A stretch of DNA of 64,000 nt, taken from a bacterium. GTDB lineage: Bacteria > Patescibacteriota > Gracilibacteria > BD1-5 > UBA6164. Position numbers and translations under genes: made by a program. Shown here piece by piece: positions 1 through 10,140 of the stretch. The notes beneath the pieces are model-generated. The model was not told the origin of the DNA, ran no database searches, and worked only from the letters and a program-made list of their open reading frames with translations. Numbering within the stretch: position 1 is the first letter of the stretch; each line of letters begins with the position of its first letter. The stretch is taken from assembly GCA_024635475.1 (NCBI GenBank), contig JAGXIW010000003.1, positions 518,663 through 582,662 of the forward strand. The letters run 5' to 3'.

Positions 1-33
1 ATAAAATATAAATTTTATTTAATAATTATATAT

Positions 34-492
34 ATGGTAATAAAAAAATATGATGTTTCAAAACTCAGTTGAGTTCCTGAAAAAACTGTGGATGTCATGG
101 GGGGTGATTTAACAAATGAAGCAGTTATTGAGATATTAAGTCTTTCAGTAGAAGAAATAGACTGAATGCCAGATGAAAAACATAATAATCTTATAGAATT
201 AATAAAACAAAAACCAAGATTATGGAAACAATTAGTATCAAAAAAATCACCTGATTTTGGATCTCCAGAGGAAAATAATTTTATAGAATTAATAAAACAA
301 AACCCAGAATCATGGAAACAATTATTTATAGCTGTAGTTCCTGCTACTCAAGAAGAAGTTCTTGAAGCTACTTATAATTGAAGATATTGACCTTGACTTC
401 CAGCAGCAGAACTTCCAAAAGATGATGCCCCAGTGGAATATGGAGATTTAATACCAGACTTTTGGGCAAGAGTAGCGAAATTAAAAATATAA
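34..492 (+). CDS. Hypothetical protein with an internal tandem repeat
   Basis: A 152-residue protein when UGA is read as glycine; the frame runs from ATG at 34 to TAA. I do not recognise a family. The middle holds two copies of a short unit, roughly residues 48-64 and 84-100, with the pattern NN(L/F)IELIKQ.P..WKQL, so the gene has probably grown by internal duplication. No signal peptide or membrane segment is visible. The C-terminus is Pro/Asp/Glu rich. It converges on trpB, which ends 36 bases downstream. The repeats resemble a small helical module, but this is only inference. Confidence 0.6.
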
Positions 493-527
493 GCACATAA
501 TTTCATATTTATAAAAAAATTATAAAA

Positions 528-1865
528 CTATTTTTTCTTTTCTATATACTCCCTCAAAAATCCCATAAATCAACTATCAAATTTAGGAGCCGTGATAAAT
601 AAATCCTTATCTCATCTACCAGACAGATTGCATACGACAATCTGTTCTTTTTTTAGTTTTGGAGCAAGTTTTATAACTTCAGCAACGGCGTGAGCTGATT
701 CAAGTGCTGGGAGAATTCACTCAGTTTGCATAAGTACTTTTATAGCATTTAGTGATTCATCATCTGTTGCATAAGTCATTTGCACTCTTTTTATATTTTC
801 TAGATATGCAATTTGTGGACTAACTCCTGAGTAATCAAGTCAAGCAGAAATCGAGTATGTATCAAGTACTTGTCAATTATCATCTTGTATAAAGTATGAT
901 TTGTATCACTCTACGAATCATATTTTTTTGTTTGCAAATCTGGAAGCATGTTGACCTGATTCTATTCATTTTCATCAAGCTTCAACTCAGATAAGTTTTA
1001 CATTTTTATCATCTAAAAAATCATAGAAAAATCCGAGAGCATTGCTTCATCAACCTACACAAGCTACCATATAATCAGGTAGAAACCCCTTTGTCATTCT
1101 GAGTTTTTGCGAAGAATCCCTTAAACCTAGTTCTTTGCCATTTTCATGTAAAAGGGATCCTTCATTGCATTCAGGATGACAGGAATTAGAATATTCTTTC
1201 AGCTGTTTCCTAACCTCTTCTCATATAATTTTTTGAAAAAATACATTCATAGAAGGGTAAGGATTTGGTCAGCAAGCTGTTCAAAGTAAGTAATAAGTAT
1301 CTTCAGAATTATTTAGTAAATCTTTCAATGCTGTGTTTACTGCATCTCTGAGTGTTTGATTTCACTCATAAACAGGTATTACTTTCGCTCATGCAAGTTC
1401 CATATATATCACATTTGGTCTTTGTCTATCATAATCTTTTTTTCACATATAGATTATACACTCTAGTCCGAGTTTTGCACATATTGCAGCAGTTGCAAGT
1501 CCGTGTTGTCCAGCTCAAGTCTCAGCAATTATTCTTGTTTTTCACAAGTATTTTGCAACAAGAGCTTGTCATACAGAGTGATTTATCTTATGAGCTCAAG
1601 TGTGATTTACTCATTCATTTTTTAAGTAAATTTGAGCTCAACCAAGTTTTTTTGTTAGATTTTCAGCAAATATAAGAGGGGATGGTCTACCAATATAGTT
1701 TTTATGTAAGTCTTTTAGATCTCGTATAAAGTTTTTGTCTTTTTTCAATTTGAAGAATGCATCTTTTACTTCATCCATAATTGGGATGAGAAGTTCGGGG
1801 ATATATCTTCACCCGAATTCTCAGAAGTGTCAGTTTTTATTTATTATTATGTTTTTTAGGGTCAT
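528..1865 (-). CDS. trpB: Tryptophan synthase beta chain, with an in-frame palindromic repeat
   Basis: The beta subunit joins indole and serine to make tryptophan using PLP. The TrpB1-type N-terminus (GEFGGRYIPEL), the PLP lysine in GAHKIN and the phosphate loop CVGGGSNALG are all visible, most of their glycines encoded by TGA. At 445 residues it is about 40 longer than usual. The excess maps to a 90-bp palindromic element read through without a stop, placed just before the [14 protein letters not shown] segment. It is the last gene of the trp operon, 150 bases after trpEG. TrpB1 normally partners TrpA, but no trpA is in the window. Whether the inserted peptide is kept in the mature enzyme is unknown. 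Confidence 0.95.
1092..1181. repeat. Palindromic repeat (GTCATTCTGAG / GAAGAATCCC type) inside trpB
   Basis: The left arm TGTCATTCTGAG...GAAGAATCCCTTAA faces the right arm AAAGGGATCC...CAGGATGACA. The 90-bp element adds 30 codons to trpB in frame. Related copies lie at 29775-29868, 53837-53929 and 61419-61510. Confidence 0.85.
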
Positions 1866-1908
1866 AGAAAGATATATTATATATTAAAATAGTTTTTTTA
1901 TTAAAGGA

Positions 1909-1940
1909 ACAATTTAGTTTTACTTTTGGAAGCAAAAGTA
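1909..1940. repeat. Short palindromic repeat, second family, copy A
   Basis: ACAATTTAGTT followed by a palindrome TACTTTTG-4 nt-CAAAAGTA, in the trpEG-trpB gap. The same sequence occurs in inverted orientation at 7049-7080. The remaining trpEG-trpB gap (1866-2015) shows nothing else that I recognise. Confidence 0.6.
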
Positions 1941-2015
1941 AAGAGTAATTATATTGTTTTTATCTTTTATTTTTGAAAGAAAAAGTATAAAATATTTTAA
2001 AGAGCATTTTTATAA

Positions 2016-3806
2016 TTATCAAATCAATTTTTCAATATTTTCTTTTAGGATAATAAGTCAATTTTGTGTTAGAATACTTTCTGGGTGGAATTGGAAAGAG
2101 AAAAAGTTTTTCTGTCTTAGAGCATAAATTTCATTTGTTTTTGGATTGTTTGAGAACTTGAAATCACTAGAATCCTTTTCTTTAAATCAAGCAAAAGTAT
2201 TATAAAAAGCCACTTTTTGCATTTCTCAAAATAAATTTATTTCTATTTGTTCTCATTGGGTTGGGATTTCTTTTTTTTGTACTTTGATTTTTAGATATCT
2301 ACATATAAGTTGATGTCAAAGACATATTCAAAAAAACTTTTTGTTGTTTTTGTATAGGTAATCAATTATATCTAGATTTTTTTGCATTTTTTCAGTATTT
2401 TCTAGTGGATTTCATGGACCTGGTCATATTAAAGAAATATCAAAATTATATAATTCACTAATTTTAACTTCATTGAATCTTTTCAGTGTAATTTTATATC
2501 AAAGTATTTTCAATATATGAGCTATCATATTTGTGAAATCATCTTCATTGTTTATAATTAGAATTTGTTCTTTTTTTATTTCTAGATTTTCAAAATCTTG
2601 TTTAAAAAACCATGTTTTGCTTAAATTTTGGTTTCTTATTTGTATAAGTTCTTGAACTTCATCATCCAAATAATATTTTTCCAAAAAATTTGTTTTTGTA
2701 TTTGTAATTCAAAGTAAAGCATTTAAAACTCACTTTGACTTTATTTTAATTTCTTCATATTCACTTTCTGGAACAGAATCTTTTGTTAAACTTGCTCAAA
2801 CACAAAATTCTAATCATCAATCAATATTGATATCCAAAGTCCTTATCATAATACTACTATCTAGTGAGTCTTTTTTTAAATGAGAAACGGCTCATGCATA
2901 ATATTTTCTATCAAAATTCTCATATTTTTTTACAATTTTAAAAGCATTTTCAATTGGACTTCCTACCACTGTACAAGCCCATATTGATTCTTTGAAAATC
3001 TCTAATTTTTTCATTTTACTTTCTCAACTGAGTAGATATTCAGTGTGAATTAGATTAGACATTTCTTTTAAGATTGGTCATACAATTATTCATCAGCCTG
3101 TACAGATTTTACTCATCATTTTTAGTTCTTCATCAACACACATAAAAAGCTCGTTTATTTCTTTTTGGTCTTTTAAAAATAATAAAAAATCTTTTTTGAA
3201 ATCTGTATAATTATCGTATTTTGTTTTTCTAAAAGTTCCAGAGATGGGGTTCATCCTTACTATATTATTTTCTACACTTACATTTCTTTCTGGGCTTGCT
3301 CAAATGAAAAACTTATTTCAATCAAAAAATAAAAATTGTAGATAACTACCACACTCAGATAAAATGATTCTTTTGTAGATTGTAAGAGCTTTCTCTACTT
3401 CAAAATTAATTATTTTTCAAGTAATTTTTTGGGCAATATTGAAGTTTGATCATTCTCAATTTCAGATTTCTTTGTTTACTATATTATTTACGATTTCAGT
3501 ATGTTCTTTTTTTGTGAAATTTTCTATCAATTCTCAATCTAATTTAATTTCTTTCTCTTTAAAAGTTTTTATAAACTCATCTATTGAGTATATTTTTTCT
3601 TCATTAACTATAATTGATATTATTTTTTCATTATTTTCTTTTACTTCGAATCATCTTTCCTTGGCTTGTGTGAATGGAGTTATAAAAATTTGTTCTACAC
3701 TTTCATCAATTTCTGATAGTAGATTATATTTTTGCACTTTTCCAGAGAAATATCTTATGAAGTCTTCTCACTTTTTTTTGTATAGTGCGAATGGTTTATT
3801 ATACAT
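2016..3806 (-). CDS. trpEG: Fused anthranilate synthase (TrpE-TrpG), PhzE-like architecture
   Basis: This 596-residue fusion converts chorismate and glutamine to anthranilate, the first committed step of the pathway. Residues 1 to about 400 form the chorismate-binding half, with RMNPISGTF, LIHTEYLLSG, VVGSPIENA and LDSSIMIRT. Those signatures are closer to PhzE/ADIC synthase than to classic TrpE. The C-terminal class I glutamine amidotransferase has GPGPGNP, the nucleophile Cys in GICLGHQL and the His-Glu pair in FQFHPES. It starts 18 bases after trpF ends. Operon context argues for anthranilate production, but an aminodeoxyisochorismate product cannot be excluded from sequence alone. Confidence 0.9.
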
Positions 3807-3824
3807 AAATTTTTAAGTTAAAAA

Positions 3825-4436
3825 TTAAAAGTTTTCCATTATTTTTACTATTCTTTTAGTTTTTCTGTTGCAGATGTTTTTGCCGTTGTCTACTCAGGAA
3901 GCTGTGTCTACTCAGGAAGCTTTTGGAACTTTTGTAAGGACTTCTGCGAGATTGAATTCATTTATTCATCAGGCAATTAAAAATGGTTTAGAGAGTTTTA
4001 AATTATTTAGAATTTCATAATCATATCATTTTCAACTTCAAGGAATACTTCAATCTATTATATATAAATCAATATTTTCATCTTCTTTTAGTGATTTTAT
4101 ATCTGGATATGATATGGAATGTAATATATGAAATCAGTGTTTTTTTAGGTAAGCAAAATCACAATTTCAATATATTTGCAGGGAATCCAATTCAGTATGT
4201 TTTGCAGTTTTGATTATCTCATCAAGATATGTTTTATCTAGGTTTTGCCAGACTTTGTTTTCATATTTTCAAAAAAGTCATACTCTTTTTACATTTTCTG
4301 GAGTAATAATTTCTTTTGCTAATTCTTTAGTGATTTTTCTTTTTGAAATTTCAATAAAATTAAATCATAGAAAATCGATTCAATCATAGTTTTTTAATCT
4401 ATTTCTAATTCAGCAGAGTTTTAGTAATTTTTTCAT
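3825..4436 (-). CDS. trpF: Phosphoribosylanthranilate isomerase
   Basis: TrpF performs the Amadori rearrangement of phosphoribosylanthranilate to CdRP. The 203-residue protein shows the family signatures in order: LCGIRN near the N-terminus with the catalytic Cys, DGSIPGSGKGYDYE, the phosphate loop LIAGGIN, and GVDTASGVDNGKN at the C-terminus. Length is typical. It is third in the operon, 54 bases after trpD and 18 before trpEG. Most glycines of these motifs are TGA-encoded. Confidence 0.93.
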
Positions 4437-4490
4437 AAAATGAAGATTAAAAATAGATAATAAGAATTATTCTTATATTAATTTTGTTTG

Positions 4491-5345
4491 CTATTTTGAG
4501 AGAAAATCTAATACTACTTTTAAATTTATATCGACTAGGTCACTATAGGCTCATACTTTTTCTCAGGCGATTATTTGTTTTGCAAGTTCAATTTTTTTGT
4601 TTATATCTTTTTCTAAAATTTCTTCTAGGCTCACTTTTTTATATCAGAAATCCTCTGGAGTTATTTCATAATTTTTTATTTTTCAATTTTTTAGTTCATA
4701 AATTTTTGTTTTTCAAGTTAATGTAATTTCATCAAGTCAATCTTCTCACCTTATAACAAGTACATTTTTTCTTCATAAAATTTTGCAAGTTTCTATCATA
4801 AGTTCCATTTTATCTTCGAAGCTACAACCAATTATTTGATAATCAGAATTAGCAGGAGATAGTAATGGTCAAAGTATGTTAAATATTGTTGGTTTGGCAT
4901 AATTTTTTCTAGCCTCAGCAAATTCTTTCATAAAAGGAAAAAAGTTTTTTGCATATAGGAAAGCTATATTATTATTTTTATATTCATCAAGTGTTTCTTC
5001 TTTTGAATTTGGAATTTTGTATCAAAGTTTTTCAATTAGATCAAAACTTCCAAATCTACCACTACTTGCATTATTTCAATGTTTTGCAATTTTAACTCAT
5101 TTTTTTGCAAGTTTTAGACAAGCTAAAGTTGAAGTATTGATTCTATCAAGTCAGCTTCAACCAGTTCAACAGATGTCTGTAGAATCAAATAAATCTATAT
5201 TTATTGCTTGTTTTGATTTAAGATAAGTTACTATTTCAGCAAGTTCTTCAGGAGTTACTTTTTTTTCTGCTATATCTTGAAGCATTTTAAGTTTATCGGA
5301 TTCAGAGATGTTATTTTCTAGGACTTTTTTTATAAATTTTTTCAT
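4491..5345 (-). CDS. trpD: Anthranilate phosphoribosyltransferase
   Basis: TrpD transfers phosphoribose from PRPP to anthranilate. The PRPP-binding loop appears as DICGTGGSGLDRINTST, followed by KHGNNASSGRFGS, the family's KHGNR-type segment. At 284 residues it is about 40-50 shorter than the usual 330-345, with the shortening at the C-terminal side, so the last lobe is trimmed but the active-site core is present. It lies 19 bases after trpC and is transcribed with it. Confidence 0.9.
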
Positions 5346-5364
5346 AGATTATTATATTAAAAAA

Positions 5365-6078
5365 TTAAATGTTTTTCATAAAATATGTTCAGATAAGAAC
5401 TCAATTAAATTTGTTTTTATATTTTTTTATATCTTGTAAATTAGTAATTCAAGAAAATGCAAATAGTAGTTTGTTGGCTAGTTTATCTTTATATTTTTCT
5501 TGTAAATTAATATGAGAATTGTTATCAATTTGCATATTTCATAGATTTCTGGAATTAATTGCGATTCAAAAATCAAGGGAATCACTTAATTTTATTATTT
5601 CTTTTAGATCTTTTTCGTTATCGATTTCTACAATTGGAAATATGTTTTTTTCTTGGGTATAATTTATAAGATTTATCAAATCTTTATTTTTTAGAATTCT
5701 TTTTATTAAAAGTAATGCATCATATCAAAAATATGAAGCTCAATCAATTTGAGTCTTATCAATTACAAATTCTTTGAAAAAAATAGGTTTTTTATACCTT
5801 TCTTTAAATATTTTTCATCTATTTATATCTCAGTCAAAGTATTTTTTATCTACTAGATTTGATACTGCTTTGATTTTAGGATTATTTCAATAAAAATCAA
5901 GTATAGTATCGATATTTTTTTCTTGTGCAAGATTAGAAATACTTGGAGATTTAATCTTTATTTCTCAAATAATATTTGCATCTTTTTTCACAAAGACTTT
6001 TTTGAATAAATCTTTGTTTGACTTAATTGATACTAGTTCTTTTTTCTTGTTTTTTACTATCTCATCTAAGATTGTCAT
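5365..6078 (-). CDS. trpC: Indole-3-glycerol phosphate synthase
   Basis: TrpC closes the indole ring of CdRP to form indole-3-glycerol phosphate. The 237-residue TIM-barrel protein begins with the typical helix (TILDEIVKNKKKEL) and shows EIKIKSPS, KPIFFKEF, GYDALLLI, ..EIDNEKDL and GINSRNL. It is the first structural gene of the trp operon, and its ATG lies 21 bases downstream of the attenuator terminator, so its expression should depend directly on attenuation. Confidence 0.93.
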
Positions 6079-6098
6079 ATAAATAAAAATTAATAAAT

Positions 6099-6130
6099 AA
6101 AAAAAGCTGTTAATTTGAATAACAGCTTTT
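6099..6130 (-). terminator. trp attenuator terminator (3:4 hairpin)
   Basis: An 11-bp perfect stem, AAAAGCTGTTA / TAACAGCTTTT, with a 7-nt loop and a T-tract on the minus strand, directly upstream of trpC and downstream of the leader peptide. The 5' arm contains CTGTTATT, which can instead pair with AATAACAG at 6178-6185. Confidence 0.85.
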
Positions 6131-6152
6131 AATTTTAAATTTTTTGTAATTT

Positions 6153-6230
6153 TTAAACACAAAAAGTATAACTAAAACTGTTATTTTTAGTTATTAGCCA
6201 CCAAGCAGTTGTAAAATACAAGTTTTGCAT
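6153..6230 (-). CDS. trpL: trp leader peptide with tandem Trp codons
   Basis: A 25-codon ORF from ATG at 6230 to TAA at 6153. Residues 10-11 are encoded by TGG TGG (local context FTTAWWLITK). It begins about 30 bases after a clear -10 box and ends 22 bases before the attenuator terminator. The layout matches ribosome-mediated trp attenuation as known from enteric bacteria: a ribosome stalled at the Trp pair would cover the first arm of the 6168-6194 hairpin. No Shine-Dalgarno sequence is evident. Confidence 0.85.
   Translation of the reverse strand: MQNLYFTTAWWLITKNNSFSYTFCV
6168..6194 (-). promoter_or_regulatory. Pause/anti-antiterminator hairpin (1:2) of the trp leader
   Basis: ATAACTAAAA / TTTTAGTTAT form a perfect 10-bp stem with loop ATAACAG, immediately after the TGG TGG codons. 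The loop and adjacent bases (6178-6185, AATAACAG) are exactly complementary to CTGTTATT in the 5' arm of the terminator, giving the mutually exclusive 2:3 antiterminator. Confidence 0.75.
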
Positions 6231-6259
6231 AAATTTATCGTAAAAATATATCTAAGTAA

Positions 6260-6287
6260 AATATAAGTTTTTTTCTTGTTTTGTCAA
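6260..6287 (-). promoter_or_regulatory. trp operon promoter
   Basis: On the minus strand TTGACA (6282-6287) and TATATT (6260-6265) are separated by 16 bases, a near-consensus sigma70 promoter. The start would lie about 20-25 bases before the leader peptide ATG. Confidence 0.75.
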
Positions 6288-6356
6288 AAATATTTTTATT
6301 ATTATATTTTTTTGACTTTTAAAAAATTTTTCGTAAGATGTTTTTGTATCACCACA

Positions 6357-6397
6357 AAAGAGGTTCCAAAAAGTGTCAGTGCTTTAGGACACCTCTT
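6357..6397 (-). terminator. Hairpin at the end of the NYN gene
   Basis: An imperfect two-step stem (AAAAGAGG with CCTCTTTT outside, GTGTC with GACAC inside) overlaps the stop of the NYN gene and separates it from the trp promoter. The longer T-run is on the plus strand, so it may work in both directions. Confidence 0.5.
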
Positions 6398-6908
6398 TTT
6401 TTACTCTTTTTTTATAATCATAATATGCTATTTTTTGTTTTATTTCTTTAAGTCATAGATTCATTCAGTATTGTTTTTTTATTTTATTATAAAGTGATGA
6501 ATATTTTCTACCTGGAAATAGAATTTTTTCTAATAATCATTTTTGTATAAGGTAATTTACAAGTTTTATGTAGTCTCAATCTCAGGTAACTAAAACTATT
6601 TTATCAAAATCTTTTTCATCAATAATTCTTTTCATTATTTCAAAAACTACATCTACATCTACATTTCATTTCTTTTTTCATTTTAGTTCAGAAGAGTGTT
6701 CTCTAAATACCACGATAAATCATGCTTTTTGGAGCTTACTATATAAATCTTGTTCTTCTTCTGATATAAATCATATAAAATAATAAGCTTCTTCAATTTG
6801 AAACTTGTCTTTTAGGTAGATTCTAAATTTTTTATAATCAATTTTCCAGTTTTCAGCACTAGTTCCCAGATGTAGATTTTGTCAGTCTATGTAAGCGATA
6901 TTATTCAT
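6384..6908 (-). CDS. NYN/LabA-like (DUF88) PIN-fold protein
   Basis: A 174-residue protein resembling NYN-domain proteins, PIN-like predicted ribonucleases. Visible features are the N-terminal strand with acidic residue and Asn (NIAYIDGQNLH), the central KGNVDVDVVFEIMK segment and the acidic motif VLVTGDGDYIKLVNYL, which provide the family's metal-binding aspartates. The C-terminus is Lys rich. Substrate unknown. It lies upstream of the trp promoter and its stop overlaps a hairpin terminator. Confidence 0.8.
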
Positions 6909-7142
6909 GAGGGGTTTATTAGGAAATATTTTACTAAATACTAAAAACATTTAGAAATATGGGGTCTTAGGGGGTGAGATTCTAGTGAGAAGTAACAGAA
7001 AGCACTAAATATTAATTCTGAAATTCGAAACCCCCTAAATCTTTTGCCTACTTTTGGATTCAAAAGTAGAACTAAATTGTTTTCTTATAAAAAATGTATT
7101 ATAGATTCTAAAAACTTGTTTTAGAATGACAAGTTTGATATT
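6909..7142. other. Intergenic region with inverted repeats
   Basis: This 234-base gap carries no convincing ORF. It contains a G-run/C-run pair (TTAGGGGG near 6966, CCCCCTAA near 7032) able to form a long stem, and near 7095-7125 a small stem from TTCTAAAA/TTTTAGAA. Copy B of the short palindromic repeat is described separately. Confidence 0.5.
7049..7080. repeat. Short palindromic repeat, second family, copy B
   Basis: TACTTTTG-4 nt-CAAAAGTA followed by AACTAAATTGT, the inverted copy of 1909-1940 with a few substitutions, including in the loop. Confidence 0.6.
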
Positions 7143-7616
7143 TTATAAATCCCCATAAACAAACTCAAAACCCAAATATTCTAAAAACTTTTCTACATCA
7201 TCCATTTGAAGTACTACTGTATTATCGTTTTGAAGTGGATGAAAACCTATCAAAACTCATTTTAGAGTCTTATCAAAGACTACTTTTATGTCTTTCTCAG
7301 TATTATTTATTAAAGCAAAAGGACTTACACTACCAGGTTTTAGTCAGATCTTTTCCATCATAAGTTCTTCTTCAAAAAAACTCATTTTTGAGTCATCAAA
7401 GATTTCTCTTATCTTGTTTGTTTCAAGTTTTTTATCTTCTCATACTATAACCATATAGAAATTTGTTCACTTTTTGTTTCTAATTAGTAAGCTTTTTACC
7501 CTTTGTCATGGCACACAGATTCATTTAGAATCATTACAAGAATGAACTGGTTGGTGTTCATAATTTGTGTAGTTTATATTTAAATCATTGAGTATTTTAA
7601 AAATTTTGTTTTTCAT
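7143..7616 (-). CDS. YbaK/ProX-like aminoacyl-tRNA deacylase
   Basis: A 157-residue single-domain protein of the YbaK/PrdX editing family, which hydrolyses mischarged aminoacyl-tRNAs in trans. Visible segments are the N-terminal NDLNINYTNYEHQPVHS, CVPGQRVKSLLIRNKKGTNF, LKPGSVSPFALIN with the family's GSVSPF signature, and the C-terminal strand VLIGFHPLQNDNTVVL. It lies 8 bases after the asparaginase gene in a run starting at serS. The PrdX-like signature suggests Ala-tRNA(Pro) as substrate, by inference. Confidence 0.85.
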
Positions 7617-7624
7617 GGTGATAT

Positions 7625-8716
7625 TTAAATTAATTCATTCTCAATATTGATTTCTCAGTGTAAATCTTCTAGCATTTTTGTCTTTATTTGTTCATAAGAT
7701 AAGTTTTGAGCTAACAACCATCACAATTTTGTTATCATTGATTCCATACTCATGTCGTGAGCAGGTATTGCTAAATCATTTTCTTTTAAGTATTGTCAAT
7801 TTTCATTTACTTGGAAACTTGCAACTCAGCTTGGTGCTTGAGTAGTCACGACTATAGGAATTTTCTTTTCTTTTAAGTATTCAAATGCTGGAAATAGATG
7901 AGAACTAGGGTCTCATGCTCAGAAAGCTCTAAAAACAAAAGCTTTAATTCAATTATTTTCTACTAATGATTTAAAAATATCTATTTGCATTCATGGAAAT
8001 TCTGTTATTGAAGCTATATGTTTAGTATCGAAATCTTTTTTTACTGATAAAACTCTTGATTGTATTGCAAGGGGTTTTGATTTTGATAAGTAAGAAACAT
8101 GTTTTTTTAGTGCAGAATCATTAAGTCTAATAAAACGACCTATTTGTCATAAAGCTCAAGATTGAAAGGAGCTAAAAGGGTCATAATCAAAATCTGTTCA
8201 TTTTTTTACTCTTGTTCAAGAGATTATTTTTGATCAAAATACTGCTACAACTCATTTAACTTCATTATATCACCAAACAGAGATTCTTAAGGCATTTACT
8301 AGATTTGTTATTGAATCAGTTCACAAGTAACCTAAAGGAACTTGAGCTCAGGTAAATATTACAGGTTTGTTGATATTTTCAAGTGCAAAAGATAATGCAG
8401 ACGAGGTATATCACATAGTATTTGTTCCGTGTAGGATTATAAATGCATCAAATTCATCATATCTTTCTTGAATTTTTTCTATCAATATAGTCCAATTCTT
8501 TGGTTGCATATCAGAACTATCAATATTGAAAACTTCTTCTACAGTAGGATGAATTTCTATATTCCAATTCGACTTTATAATATTTGTAGAATTTTCTAAT
8601 ATAGACATAAAATTATTTGGATCAGATTTTATATTTTGACTAACATCACTTTTAGCTACATTTCAAGCAATTGTTCATCAAGTAAAAATAACTAAAACAT
8701 TTTTTTGTATTGCCAT
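7625..8716 (-). CDS. ansA: Type I L-asparaginase
   Basis: Hydrolyses asparagine to aspartate and ammonia. The 363-residue protein carries the two threonine motifs of the asparaginase/glutaminase fold: FTGGTIAGNV at the N-terminus and ILHGTNTMGYT around residue 100, followed by VIFTGAQVPLGYLGTDS. Length is typical. There is no signal peptide, consistent with a cytoplasmic type I enzyme. It sits 17 bases after serS. A glutamyl-tRNA amidotransferase subunit D is a relative, but the N-terminal domain of GatD is absent. Confidence 0.88.
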
Positions 8717-8733
8717 AGGTATATTAATATAAA

Positions 8734-9996
<1,263 letters not shown>

Positions 9997-10140
9997 AATG
10001 TTTTTAAAAGTTAATAAATTATTATTCCCAAATTATAATTATAAAATATCATTTTTCAAATTTAGTTTGGATATACATTAAATTTGAAAATATCGATTTT
10101 TTACTTACAATAAAAGGAAATTAATCTTAAGGAATTATTG

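Noticed and set aside
2016..3806. Phenazine biosynthesis locus suggested by the PhzE-like enzyme
   Set aside because: All neighbours are tryptophan genes and no phzA/B, D, F or G homologue is present.
3886..3922. Direct repeat GTCTACTCAGGAAGC in trpF as a mutation hotspot
   Set aside because: It encodes two turns of the normal TrpF C-terminal motif (ASGVDTASGVD); similar codons at GVD and SGVD explain the repetition.
6099..6300. T-box riboswitch control of the trp operon
   Set aside because: No T-box sequence or specifier-loop layout is visible, whereas the leader peptide with TGG TGG and the 1:2, 2:3, 3:4 pairings explain the region.
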